Source: Roridomyces roridus
Lineage: Eukaryota > Basidiomycota > Agaricomycetes > Agaricales > Mycenaceae
Assembly: GCA_029378245.1 (NCBI GenBank)
Contig: JARKIF010000023.1
Coordinates: forward strand, 434,001 to 498,000
DNA: 64,000 nucleotides
Reading direction: 5' to 3'
Shown here: positions 1 to 10,348 of the stretch, one piece after another
Position numbering within the stretch: position 1 is the stretch's first letter
Layout of the letters: every line of letters starts with the position of its first letter
The notes under the pieces: model-generated
What the model was told of the DNA's origin: nothing
The model's input: the letters and a program-made list of their open reading frames with translations, nothing else
Database searches by the model: none
Translations under genes and position numbers: made by a program

Positions 1-295
1 CACATCTGCGTCAACGGTAGGGACTATCAAGTTTTATCAAGTTCAGAAGGGCGGCACATGGACGGCAGCTCAGCACTCCCTATGGCTCACTTAGTTGAAG
101 GTTAGTTCCTCTCGTGGCTCACAACGACGACCTCTGAATCTTTTGGACAGAGCTGCATGCTTTGCGATCCTCGTTGAGCAAATTCAAGTCAGGACGAGAT
201 ACCTCGATCGATCTGAATGGCGCATCTTATAAACTGCTTCTCTGCGTGATTCCCCCAACCGCGTGCCCATTTTCGAGTCGGTTCGACACTCATTT
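1..295. other. Intergenic, nothing recognised
   Basis: No convincing coding frame, RNA gene or repeat was seen. The last eight bases (288-295, ACTCATTT) are the left target-site duplication of the MITE that follows. Confidence 0.4.
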
Positions 296-1328
296 ATGGC
301 AGGTATAGTGTAGCAAAACCCTTTTTCGACGCAACCCCCAGTTTTTAGCCAGTGAAACACTCAGCTCAAGGCATTTTGCATGATAAAAAGCACAACCTGC
401 TTCATGCAACAGGAATTACGACTCAACTTGAAACCCACACAAAAGTCTCCACAACCACTGTATTGAATCAACACAACCAGCCTGTCACTCCAAATTTTCC
501 AGCAACAGTTGCGCAAAAATGACACAACCTACACTCGGCGCAGAAATGACACAGCCCGGTTTTCCCCAAATGACACAACCTCCTGTCCCGATGACAAGAA
601 CGGCACCGGTTCAAAATACTGCGAATACATGAGACAGGTTGGAACGCCAAGTATATTAAGGGGTAGTGACTACGATGTGACCCCTGCTGGGCCATCAAAT
701 CAACAGCAGAGAATGAAACACAGGAAACACGGAACAGTAATCATATCCTGATTTCAACTGAATGATCACACGCTCACCTCTTGGCTTATCCCCTCATCCT
801 GCCCGTCCCATCTTCGTTCTCTCACCATGCCCGAGCCAAATTGAGTCTCCCATGCCGTCTGCGTCATCAGTGTGATTCCGGGGATGATATGGGACCTAAT
901 TGTTGATCATATTGGTGGTGATTCATTATCTGATGTATCGGCATTCTTCCGGCCGGCGCCATACGGCATCAATCCCTCAGACATTGACAATGCCGCCTCT
1001 GTCACGCCTCGTCCAACGGGCACCAGGAATTGGATGATGGGTTGTGTTGTTTCTTGGCATACCAGTGTATGCCTGCTGCAAAATCGTTTCCACCTACAGG
1101 GTTGTGTTGATTTCTGAACATGAGGTGAGGTAGTGTCGCTTCATGTTTGAAGGTTGTGTCATTTTTCAACGGCACTGACACCTGTGTCATTCATGGTGCA
1201 GAGGTTGTGCTTTTTTCTTAATGTCATCTGAAGTTGTGCTTTTCGACTCACCTGTGTCGTTTTGTTGGTGTAAAGTGGTGTGGTTTTCAGTAAAATCATG
1301 TCCAGTTTTGCTACAGTATACCTGCCAT
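296..1328. mobile_element. hAT-like non-autonomous DNA transposon (MITE)
   Basis: The 1,033 bp segment begins at 296 with ATGGCAGGTATAGTGTAGCA and ends at 1328 with the inverted counterpart; about 23 of 24 terminal bases pair. It is flanked by ACTCATTT (288-295) and ACTCATTC (1329-1336), a 7/8 match to the 8 bp target duplication typical of hAT elements. Both ends carry clusters of a short subterminal motif: TGACACAACC-type repeats at about 510-590, and the opposite orientation (GGTTGTGTCATTT and variants) at about 1036-1270. No transposase frame is present, so it must depend on a transposase made elsewhere. Seen directly: TIRs, TSD and subterminal repeats. Inferred: superfamily. Confidence 0.75.
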
Positions 1329-2921
1329 ACTCATTCAGGTAACGTTCGTGCAGTGCGCACATGTCTGGATTTATCCACGCCACCTAGCCACATTGAACAA
1401 CTGAAGAAAGATTCTGAGAGGAACGGAGAGTGCTCAAAGAATCACAGAAAATGAGCTACCAGTGGCGCCGGCGCAGGTTATAACTTAAGTATGGGGGGTG
1501 TTGACACATGTATCTCTTTCGAGGAATCCTGTTGGTGATTTAAACCTAGTGCGTGGGCACGGCACCAAACCTGTCAGCATTCCCCGAGATTGCACCATCC
1601 CAATGGGACGTTTGACCGAACGACCGATTCCAAGTCCCGTTCGATGGACGTGAGTTCGAACCCGCTCATTTTGTGGTGCTTCAGGTTGAGTGAGGTTCAC
1701 AGATGCTTCATTCTATGTAAGTAATAACCCGTGCCGCTCAAGTTGGTCACTTGGTAACATTGATGCATTTTAGATCGGCGGCATTCAGACCAAAGTGTGA
1801 TTTCTGGCATGGCTTCAATTCTCCGGTATAGTTCCTTGACTGGGTTACGGGGTCTTAATGCTTAAGTAGATGTTCGGCTGGGAAACAAGTTGAATCAGCA
1901 CGGAACCGCGTAGGAAACAACCTCAACATGTTTGATGAACTTTTGCCGTTTTGACTCCCAAGGCCGCAAAAATATGTTAAATGACACGGACTCAATGGAT
2001 AGATTGATGGTAGACTCAGTGGTTCACGATACACCCGAAACATCAGAGCAGAAAATTTGCCGCCACTTGTGGTTGCACCAAATTTGAAATCGGCGGCAAT
2101 GGTGTCACACTGCCGCCGTCACGCGGGTACTTTGGCGCCGATCAGGCGCCAACTGCGGCAACTGCGCCTCCGGCGGCAATTTCACCGTGCCCCTTGCAAA
2201 TATAATTCTAATTTGGTGGAAGCCAGCGGCGATCATCAATGGGTCAAAGATCCGACTGATGTCAATCACTGTCTGCCAACGGCCGCCGTTGTCCATCCAT
2301 GGCTTTGACATGGCCGTGGCCTCTGAACCTAGTGCTAGCCTGAAGTAGCCGCGGCTACGATTGCTTAAAAGCCGGTCGTTCAGTTCGAACAATTATTTGA
2401 AACCGAGTTCACACCGTTTTACTGACCGGTTTATATTTGGTATGTAACTACTCTTATTTATAGCATTAAGTTTGGTTTGCGTCGTGGAGAAGACCGAGGA
2501 GCCCCAGGGCCCACTGTCCATTTGAATCGTGACGATGATACTTTTACAAGTGCCGCCAATACACAGAGGCTGGATCAATCATACTTATTTCGAGCGGAAG
2601 AAATGTGCAGGCCCTGGGTCCGAAGACTTCGAGGAGGTACCGAGGGACATCGATCTGTATTTAGGCATCCGGTCAATTCTTTTCACCACAAGTCGTATAA
2701 ATATCTAGTCTTCTATGACAGGTGTTTTACCGATGAGTATGATGCCGTTGGTATCTGAATGGGCAATTCATACGATGGAGACACAAGCCAGGGACAAACT
2801 ACGGAACGCGGACACCTGCGAAGGACCCTGTCAGGTACGATTCCAATTTCCGGCCACACAGCGCCGCCCGCGGAGATCACAAGCAGTCTAGTTGTTTCAT
2901 TCAATTGAACTTCTGAGAGGG
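1329..2921. other. Intergenic repeat-rich region upstream of a G1 peptidase gene
   Basis: No gene was recognised. The segment 2050-2290 is rich in GCGGCA/GGCGGCAAT-type repeats and could be a decayed small transposon. From about 2610 to 2835 lies a dispersed repeat also found at 3945-4040 and, split by the CACTA element, at 15834-15975 and 20669-20757. It includes shared blocks such as GCCCTGGGTCCGAA and GCCTGCGAAGG. Confidence 0.5.
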
Positions 2922-2927
2922 TATAAG
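2922..2927 (+). promoter_or_regulatory. TATA box of the 5' G1 peptidase copy
   Basis: GAGAGGGTATAAGAGG places TATAAG 75-80 bases before the ATG at 3002. The intact paralogue on the other strand has the same GAGAGGTATAAG context at nearly the same distance from its ATG. Confidence 0.6.
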
Positions 2928-3001
2928 AGGCGATGGAAACCATACACAGACTACCCAGTGCACTGCGCCTCCTCAATTGGCACTGCGCCTCCTCAATTGA
3001 C

Positions 3002-3862
3002 ATGAAGACCGCCATCCTCATCACTCTCATCGCTGCCTCCCTCACCGCCGCCGAGGTGACCTGGACCTTCGCGAAATTTGAGGGCGGCGTTGAAGTCCCC
3101 CTCGAGGATGTCGTCGGCCCTCCCACCGAGTTCCAGTCCAACGCTGCACAGCGGGTCAGCGACGCGCGGAAGCGTAATCGGTTCAACCGCCGTACAGACG
3201 AGGAGACCGTTACCACGGAGAACTGGTGTGGTGCAGTGCTCCTTGGGTCCGGGTTCTCTGTTGTAGGCACCTGGACTGTCCCTGCCATTACGCTCCGCGC
3301 GGGGCAATCTTCTAGCGGCCAACCTGCGGTTGCGCAATGGGTGGGCATAGACGGGCTGACCAACGGTGCGTTGATCCAGGGTGGGACACACTCTGAGTTC
3401 GTCGATGGCCAGCAGCAGAACGTTGCGTGGACGGAGATGTTGCCGGCTTCCGCGGGTATTCTTTCGTTTACTAGTGAGTCATTCCTCAGGGTGATTGATA
3501 TGTTCCAACGTGTTCGATTTCAGTCTACACCGGCGACAGCATCACCACGAACGTCACCATGACCTCGACCACCTCTGGCAGTGTGGCTATCACCAACAAC
3601 TCCCGTGGCAGCTCCATCGTCGGGACCGTTTCAGGCGGCACCTCTCTTCGGCGCCTCGGCCGAGTGGATCATCGAGGACGTGAGGTCTGACGGCGCCTTT
3701 GTCCCCTTCGCGGGCTTCCCCACAAACACGTTCACGGGCTCGGCGATCCAGTCGGGGCAGAGCGTCACCCCGTCCGGGGCAGCACTTGTTGAGTTGGTGC
3801 AGGACTCGGAGCTTTGCTCCGCGACAATTTCGGGAACGACGATTACGGTTCAAGATTCGTGA
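3002..3862 (+). pseudogene. G1 glutamic peptidase, frameshifted copy
   Basis: A secreted acid endopeptidase of the G1 (eqolisin, scytalidoglutamic) family by similarity to the intact copy at 52346-53216. Exon 1 (3002-3473) encodes a signal peptide (MKTAILITLIAASLTAAE), a propeptide ending in a KR-rich stretch, and the WVGIDG and ALIQGG motifs, the latter holding the candidate catalytic Gln. The intron is 3474-3523 (GTGAGT...CAG). Exon 2 starts in phase, but near 3645 it lacks two bases relative to the paralogue. The native frame then runs to a TGA near 3691, and the block with the catalytic Glu (ASAEWIIED) and the C-terminus to 3862 is only readable in the next frame. Exon 1 is 472 nt in both copies. 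A sequencing error could also explain this; otherwise the copy is dead or yields a protein without its catalytic Glu. Confidence 0.85.
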
Positions 3863-4068
3863 GGTGTTGAGCAGACGGGTGTTTTTGCAGGAATTGGGTC
3901 TGTGTGTGTAGAAATATGTAGTCGGATTTCTATTTGTTTTGAGACAGACATATGAATACTGGCCTAGTCCTTTTGGATCGGAGTTTTACGAATCAGTGTA
4001 ATCTATTGGCATTTGAATGTTAATTGGGACACAAGACAGGGACGAATGCTCAATCAACATTGAACGAC
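3863..4068. other. Intergenic with dispersed-repeat copy
   Basis: A block at 3964-3995 (CTAGTCCTTTTGGATCGGAG and following) recurs at 15944-15970. Further bases resemble the repeat at 2750-2800. The duplicated module shared with 58865-61475 starts at about 4040. Confidence 0.5.
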
Positions 4069-4936
4069 TCACTGTGACTCGCCCTCTCCAAGCCGCCGTT
4101 GATCAACCCAATCCTCCGCTCTCGACCAAAAATCCACACCCGTCAGCACACCAAAATGCCAATCTTCCACGTACTCCCCACGCCTCATCCAAACGAACCT
4201 AGGATCCGCTGCGAGGTCAGGATCCGCGACGAGTCTGGTACCCTCAGGATGTGGAGCAACCAACATGAGGAGAACCCGAAGGGAGGCGCATGTATGGAGT
4301 ACTTTGGGGAGGAGCGGCAAGAATTGTATCGCAGAAAATGCGAGATGCGTGAGGTTCGGGATGGACGCGAGCCCGGACCAATCCACCTCCCTTCCGAATC
4401 GAAAATCCCACATATCGAGGTGCGTGAGATGCGCAAAGATAGGGTGAGTGAAATCAACTGGGTCGAATAGCCGTCGCAGGTTGCAGGCAAGGCGTTTTAG
4501 TGGAGGGGGATTGGGCAAGGCGAGGAGTTGCTTAGCGTGTGGCCCAGCGCTCTCGAGCAGCGGACAGGACAAGGCGAGAGTGGTGTGTTCGGGTGAAGCG
4601 TTGATGAGCCAGAGATGTCGGGCTGAGGAGCGCAAGTCGGGAGGGAGCTCTGGAGGCGCGGAACGAGAGATGTACACGTGAGGGTACCCGCATGTTTTTT
4701 TGTGAAGGTCTTCCTGCTCGAGGTACTGGGTGGGACAGAACACGACGCTGTGGGAAAGAGGCTGTAGCCTGTGACGCGGTCAACGCTTGTGAGATTCGGG
4801 AGAGTCTGGTCACTGACCATTCCTTGACGCGCCGTGCCACCAGCAGGAGATCGAGCATGGACGATGGGTGAGTCCGGGCGGCCATCTCGAAGATGAGTCG
4901 TTCCAGTTCTGGTGGGACACGCGGCTCGAGGGACAT
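4069..4936 (-). CDS. LRR/F-box-like protein, module copy A
   Basis: The predicted protein has 272 residues from two exons, 4936-4818 and 4768-4069, with a 49 bp GT-AG intron. The N-terminus (PPELERLIFEMAARTHPSS) is the F-box-like opening common in large agaricomycete families. The rest has irregular leucine-rich repeats (LTHLDMWDF, LTHLAFSAIQFL, LRVLLML). Such proteins are usually taken to be substrate-recognition or scaffold proteins; no catalytic motif is visible. The ATG at 4936 was chosen because the F-box-like motif follows at once. It lies about 400 bp downstream of the zinc-finger gene on the same strand, and the pair is duplicated at 58872-60997. Relative to copy B it lacks three residues in the middle and has a shorter C-terminus, all in frame. 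The intron position is conserved. Confidence 0.75.
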
Positions 4937-5334
4937 CTGGTGTGAAATGCGCCACTTTAGCTCGTAGCGCAAGAGATGATGAGTGTCGGGAGGAAGAGAG
5001 GGACGGCCCACGTGTTGCGCACGTGGCTGATTGCACAGCCAAGGGCGTCTGATGGTGATCACTTTTGATGCCCGGGCTCACGGCGGCGGGCGCCCACTTC
5101 CTTGGGAAAGATCTAGAGAACTTGAACTTTGGCGAGTGGATATATGGAAGATGTCCCGCACCTCAGCCTGTGAGTGGCACTGAGCTGTGTTCCGAACCAC
5201 CGGTCAAACCGGGTTCGAATCCTGTTAGTTTCCACTGCAGCCTTTTTCTCAATTCCATCTACATGGAAACAATAGTATTGTTTCTAGTATTGCTATTGGG
5301 AGTTCATCACACTGGCTCATTATCCACGCATGCA

Positions 5335-6286
5335 TCACGCGCAGCGCTTGCCCCGCCCACAACTCCCACAGTACATCTTCCGCGAAGCCCTCGCCTCGTC
5401 GGGGTTCCCCGGATAGAGGAGCTTCGTCAATGGCCCCGAGGATCCAGACGCCGGGTGCGAGGAGGGAACGTAATACACGAATTTGTGGCTGGAATACTCA
5501 GCGGACGCGGTGGAATTTGAGGCGGCTGGAGCAAGCGTCGAGGAAATATCCGGCCCCACTGTGTCTCCGCGCTCAGAGGCTGAACCCGAAATTGAATGAC
5601 TACCGGTCATCGAGGATAGGATTTCCCTGCCAGCGGGGTAACTGGATGAGGCTGCGCCTTCAATCGAGGTCGTCGTGGGCTCTTCCGAGGAGCCTATCCC
5701 GGAATATTCAGACTCGAAACTCGCGGTGGACGGAGTCTGCATCCGACGCGATTCGAGGGGAGGACCCTTAGCCCGAGTACGTTTGGGCTTGGTCGCGATC
5801 TTGGGCGCTCCTTTAGGCTTTCCACAGCTAACGATGTATGTGAGCAAGGCCAAGAAAAACGCAATGCAAAGACGCGCTACCCACTGTTTCTGGTGATTGA
5901 CCAAATTACCCTGTTTGAGGGTAGCGAACTGACACCCCGGGTTTTTGCATTCGATCATCCTAAGAAAAATCCAGTTACATCTAGGCAACGAACGGGCAAT
6001 AAACAGATCGACGTACCGTTCCTCGATCTGCTTCAACGTGAGGTGCATATCTCCGTGAACCTTCAGCTTGTGTAGATTGTTGAAGCTCCACGGGCAGCCG
6101 CAGACAGGACAGGGGAGGGCCTTTGAGGTCGTCGGTGGAGGTTTTCCACCCTGCGGTCATTCGTTAGAGTGTGGTGGCAAGCCATGAAGGGACACAACTC
6201 ACCCTTGGGAGATGCACCTTCCTGTCTTTGATCCTGACGACATATTCCGAGAGATACCCCTCAGGGAGATTTTCTTTGGGTGGCAT
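5335..6286 (-). CDS. C2H2-type zinc-finger protein, module copy A
   Basis: The predicted protein has 261 residues from four exons: 6286-6203, 6150-6017, 5959-5885 and 5827-5335; the introns are 52-57 bp. Finger 1 uses Cys42, Cys47, His60 and His64 (C-x4-C-x12-H-x3-H). Finger 2 uses Cys77, Cys82, His95 and His98 or Cys99. A basic stretch (KPKGAPKIATKPKRTRAKG) follows and could be a nuclear signal. Then come a Ser/Thr/Gly-rich low-complexity tail and a Cys-rich C-terminus (KMYCGSCGRGKRCA). The likely role is nucleic-acid binding in the nucleus; no target can be named. The donor of intron 3 is GTGGGT; using GTAGCG three bases later would break the frame, and copy B confirms the choice. The upstream region carries ACGCGT and a TATA box. 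Its partner LRR gene lies downstream. Confidence 0.75.
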
Positions 6287-6380
6287 AGAATGCAATGCGA
6301 GGTCCAGTAGTCGGTGGTTTGGACAGGAGAGAGAGAGAGAGAAGAAGAACAATGAAAACTGACCCAAACACGACGCGACG

Positions 6381-6394
6381 ACGCGTCTTTTATA
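6381..6394 (-). promoter_or_regulatory. ACGCGT motif and TATA box before zinc-finger copy A
   Basis: On the minus strand TATAAAA (6394-6388) lies about 100 bases before the ATG, next to a palindromic ACGCGT (6381-6386). The same pair occurs in module copy B. ACGCGT is the MluI cell-cycle box bound by MBF-type factors in ascomycete yeasts; its use here is inference. Confidence 0.45.
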
Positions 6395-6794
6395 ATTAAC
6401 CGCGATCAGACCACCACCCGCCGCGTGCGCCCGGAGGACAATGGCTCGAGTCTCGACCAGGTATCCACATTGTCCGTCCTTTGTACGGACAATTACGAGT
6501 TCAGTAGCCTGAAATGGAAGATCCAGGGTCGTCAAAGGATAAGTTGAGTCAGATTGACAAAGGAGCCACGCCTCGCCTCGAGTCGCGACTGGTGTGTCCA
6601 GGCAGTATTGTTCGGTGGGTACCTCCAAGAGGCAAGCCGCAAGATGGAAACGTGGGGAGGTTATCACTGTTGAGGTCATTCGCACGTGAGAACAGCTGAA
6701 TCGGATGGAGGGAGACACTGGTCGCGGAGGAGAAGAAAAAAGCAGGGCGATCACATGACAAGCAAGTGTCCACAATTGAGATGATCCGGTCTTA

Positions 6795-7128
6795 CAGCTG
6801 CATGCAAAATCGTAGGCCATCAGGAATCCGACAGCTGTGGAGCTCGCGAGAGCTCGGGTGGTGCCGCCACGAGCTGCCACGAGCTCCAACACTACTCGGA
6901 GCTGCACGGCACACCTGGCAAGCGGAATTAGAGTGGGTTTGGAGCAAGCCGGACCTTCCAGCTCCATAGCTGTCGCGTTTGTGATGGCCTAGGATTTTGC
7001 ATTTAGCTGTAATCATCAATCATCAGATCATTCAGCTTTGTAATGTCAACAAGTTGAACCTCATGTGATATGCAGAAACAGACGACCGGCGGGGACAACG
7101 GAATTTGCCGCCGCATGCAAGTTCCATT
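6795..7128. other. Intergenic
   Basis: The module duplication ends near 6795. A palindrome-rich stretch (AGCTCGCGAGAGCTCG, and repeated GAGCTGCCACGAGCTCC) lies at 6839-6895. No gene was seen. The last three bases (ATT) are the left target duplication of the next MITE. Confidence 0.4.
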
Positions 7129-7551
7129 AGAGACTTTGCGGTGAGCCACCAGGCGCCACCTGGTGGCTCCAACGGCATGCGGTTCCGAGTGGCTACGTCA
7201 TATCTAGTGGCTGGATCGGGATGGTTGTATTCAACGATGAGGGTGCCTTTTTGACACAGCAGTCCTGAATTTGACTTCAGGGTGTCGTCGACAAATGGAA
7301 ACTGCAGGATTTCCCCCTGTAACAATAGAGATCACGAGAAGTTCAAATTCAAATTCATTTTCTCATTGGTTTTCAGGCTTCGACGGGGTGGATAGGCCAT
7401 TAGGCATCTGCATAGACTCATTTAGGTTCAGATACAAGCCACTGGGATGCAGGAATGCAGCTACCAGTCGGCCACCAGATGACGTAGCCACCCGTTACCG
7501 CATGCCGTTGGAGCCACCAGGTGGCGCCTGGTGGCTCACCGCAAAGTCTCT
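7129..7551. mobile_element. MITE with 72 bp terminal inverted repeats
   Basis: The left arm (7129-7200) and the right arm (7480-7551) are inverted copies with about 3 mismatches in 72. Both start, reading inward, AGAGACTTTGCGGTGAGCC. A 3 bp direct repeat ATT flanks the element at 7126-7128 and 7552-7554. Each arm holds a near-palindrome around CCACCAGGCGCCACCTGGTG. The interior (7201-7479) has no coding potential. A 3 bp target duplication suggests the PIF/Harbinger or CACTA superfamilies, but the terminal bases do not settle which. Confidence 0.75.
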
Positions 7552-7554
7552 ATT

Positions 7555-8243
7555 CAGTTAGGATTGATTTTGAACCACTCAGCGCGAATCTATATTTTAG
7601 TCATGAGCGCAGCGCGCTAGCCTCTCTCTCTCCGGAATGCGGCGCCTGGTTACTGTAAATGTGTCAGCGCCCATATCCAGGTCCCCATGTGTATAAGTAT
7701 ACTGTACACGATTAGGACTCAGTTACTGCAAGAGACTCATTCTCACCGACGGGCAATTCCGGTTCCTGTGCACTCGGTATCATTTTCGCAAATCCGGCCG
7801 GCTCTTCAAAGTTCAGATGACTGCAATGTATGCCGCGCCGTAAGTAGTCCGGCCACACCCCGAGCGCTCGAGTGGAAGATCAAGTTGCAAATGCATCCGA
7901 TTGATGAGTCATGGACCAGTGAATTCACTGTCACCTGAACGTTCAAGCATTAATGGTCCGACAGCGACGGGGATTCGCTATGTCTCCCTCGATCTATCGA
8001 AGCTTCCCAGCCATGTGGCATAGTATTCCAAGGTCCCCGCCGGCACTGTCACCCAACTCTCACGGCCCCTGCATTACCGGTGCTCCGGAATGAACATTCT
8101 TCCCCACGCACGCTCATGCCGAGTTCATTATAACTTTTTTCTCCCGCACCCTCACTTCCGCAGTCCTCAGGGAAGCTATACTTCAGGTGCGATGTACCTC
8201 GTCTCACGTCCCTCAGAGCTACTCTTCTCCCCCACCCTTGACC
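7555..8243. other. Intergenic, upstream of a small membrane-protein gene
   Basis: No clear coding exon or repeat was recognised. An AT-rich CATTATAAC at about 8117-8126 could serve as promoter for the gene starting at 8244. Confidence 0.35.
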
Positions 8244-8912
8244 ATGGCTTCCGCCAGCGCGAGTCCCCAATGCAACCCCGGGAGTCCAAGCTGCGGGCTG
8301 CAAACAACCACGCTGTATCGTACGTCCGTCCCATCACAGCCACTATACGAAAGGTAATTTGATGCAAATTCACCAGTATACGGATTCCTGGCGGGTGTCC
8401 TCGTACTGAGCACCCTCGGTATCGCTCTCGTCACACGTACACGCTTTTTCACGCGGCGACGGGAGCGGGAGATGCACCGTCTCATGGCTGCGGCGCGCCT
8501 TGCCCGTGGGGAGGATGAAGTCAAATCGAAGCCACAAATATTCGACGCACATCTGGGACCTGCCCCTGCCTCTGCGGCAGAGGCGCATGACTGGGAGGCT
8601 ATCGTTGTGTGTGATGTCTTTCTTACAGTACTGTATCCGGGAACTGATTTCTGTTTGCAGCCATTATCCTTGGCTTACACGTCTCTCCCCGAGTCGGCTA
8701 CTAAAGAGAAGCCAGCATCACCACCCGCACAGTCAATCTCAACCATGTCTGTTTCTCCACTCTCCCAGATACATCCTTCACCGTTCTTTCCACGCTGGCG
8801 GGCGGGCCGACGGCGCAGAGAGTTCTACGTGCCACAACAGACGACGGCCGAGAACCAGGTCCCCTCGCCAGTGAGCAGCGCCCCGTCAATTTTATATATA
8901 TTCGTGATTTAG
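8244..8912 (+). CDS. Small single-pass membrane protein, function unknown
   Basis: The model has three exons, 8244-8319, 8377-8606 and 8661-8912 (185 residues). A short Ser/Cys-containing N-terminus precedes one hydrophobic segment (YGFLAGVLVLSTLGIALV). This is followed by a strongly basic stop-transfer stretch (RTRFFTRRREREM) and a cytosolic-type tail with KPQIFDAHL and a Pro/Ser-rich end. The layout, short lumenal end plus TM plus basic cluster plus KP-x-hydrophobic-DAH, resembles small membrane proteins common in agaricomycetes whose role is unknown. Intron 1 has GTACGT...CAG. Intron 2 (54 bp) is a multiple of three, so its retention would keep the frame. The last exon boundary is the least certain part. 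Confidence 0.55.
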
Positions 8913-9938
8913 ATACGTTTAGGAGGCGGAGACAGCACCGTTTCAAGGGCGCGCCTGCGCTGGTTACTTGATCGCAATGCCAGTCGAACCAAACCATTCC
9001 AGGCCCGAGCTCGCTTTGCCCCAGGTGGAACTCGGCGTCACTGAAATGCCCGTGCCCCAGATGGTCGTCGATGGATCAGTATCTGTGGGCGGTCGAGGAT
9101 TGGGTGAAGAAACTGTATAACTAGTTCGGACGTTCGACCGTACGGACTTCGTTTGCGACTATACGACCCTTAAATTAGCACGGGCGGTAAGATGATCTCA
9201 ACCCCTGTGTCTAGAGGCTGGATCTTGGCCGCGGCGAGTACTATCCTTCTCCCGTGTTTGAATGGTTGTGGAGCAGACTTCTCAAAGTGGCGTGAATTAT
9301 GAATCCACCGCCATCACCTGCTTTCGTCCGCAAGACGATGAGAAGTTCTAAAGGGTTTCTTGCACCCGGATGCATTTTCCCGGTCATGAGCGGGACACTC
9401 CCTGCAGGCGTCAAATTTGTATTCAACAGCCAAGTTCGGATGATCCCTGCATTTTCTGTTCCAGGTAAACACGGAACGCTCCGCGACATGGGAAACATTT
9501 TTGATGTTCCTTCATCAACTTCGGTCGTACTGCGGTGTTTGCATTTAGTTTGCATCGCAGACAGGAGTAAGAAGCGAATAAAGCTGTAGGGCCGGCAAGC
9601 GGCATGGCCTGCTACCATTGGAAGGTTTGAGCACGACAAATTCTCTCAGACTTGTAGGCTCGTACTTAGTAGTAAGTTAAAAAAAAGTACCTCAGAGCAG
9701 CCTCAGAGGGAACATTATCATCATGATCATGCTCATCCACGACGTAGCAGTGGTCGCTCCAAAGTCCAATACAGGCTCACAGGAGCATGCATTGTCACTC
9801 GTCCGTGCACCGCTATGCATCTCTGCCCCTTCCAAAATAAAATGGGTTCATTTCTGATTTTTCTGTCAGCGAACATGAGACGCCCGTCGTTGTATGTAAA
9901 TTATTCCGTGCGTCCCCAAGCCCAGAATGAAATCATAG
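8913..9938. other. Intergenic, nothing recognised
   Basis: No frame with convincing codon use, no tRNA and no terminal repeats were found. Short open frames at 9241-9639 exist on both strands but show no recognisable domain. Confidence 0.35.
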
Positions 9939-10348
9939 TCTTGTTCTGCGCTTCGTTTGCGTCTGGAAAATTGGAAATCCAAATCGAATTCAATAGGGGC
10001 AGCCACAGAGATTTGCTGGGGGTGGAGGAGCAGCGGAAGATTCGACTTCTCGAACCGCTGATCTCCAGGTTGTAGGGCGATGGTGAGGCATGAGAATGAA
10101 CCCCAACACCACCCTACCTGAGTACTGCCCCACATACCATGAGGAGTTAAGTAAACAAAGAATCTAATTGAAGGCGAGGGTGGGCGGGGAAAGATTTTGG
10201 AGATGCTGGAGGGTGGATTCGTCGACATAGGCGCTGCATTGCATGAAGTGCTGGCGATTGTCGTGGTGTGATGACAGAGGCACGGATCACATGTCACTCC
10301 GCTGTCACAAGAATCAGTACTGCCTTCGCACGCTCGTCAGTACTACAC
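9939..10348 (+). mobile_element. Internally deleted copy of the novel satellite-bearing element
   Basis: This 410 bp unit has the left end block (9939-10103, starting TCTTGTTCTGCGCTTCG) and the right end block (10189-10348, ending CAGTACTACAC) of the large element that follows. Only about 85 bp of unrelated sequence separate them. The left block is identical over 165 bp to 10349-10513. The right block matches 14884-15043 at all but one of 160 positions. Its right end touches the left end of the next copy with no spacer. Confidence 0.75.

Noticed and set aside
468..1454. Several 60-80 residue open frames
   Set aside because: They lie in or at the edge of the MITE, overlap on both strands and contain only translated TGACACAACC repeats.
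6164..6967. 267-residue minus-strand frame through the zinc-finger promoter
   Set aside because: The true gene starts inside it at 6286. Upstream residues are not shared with module copy B and the promoter elements lie within the frame.
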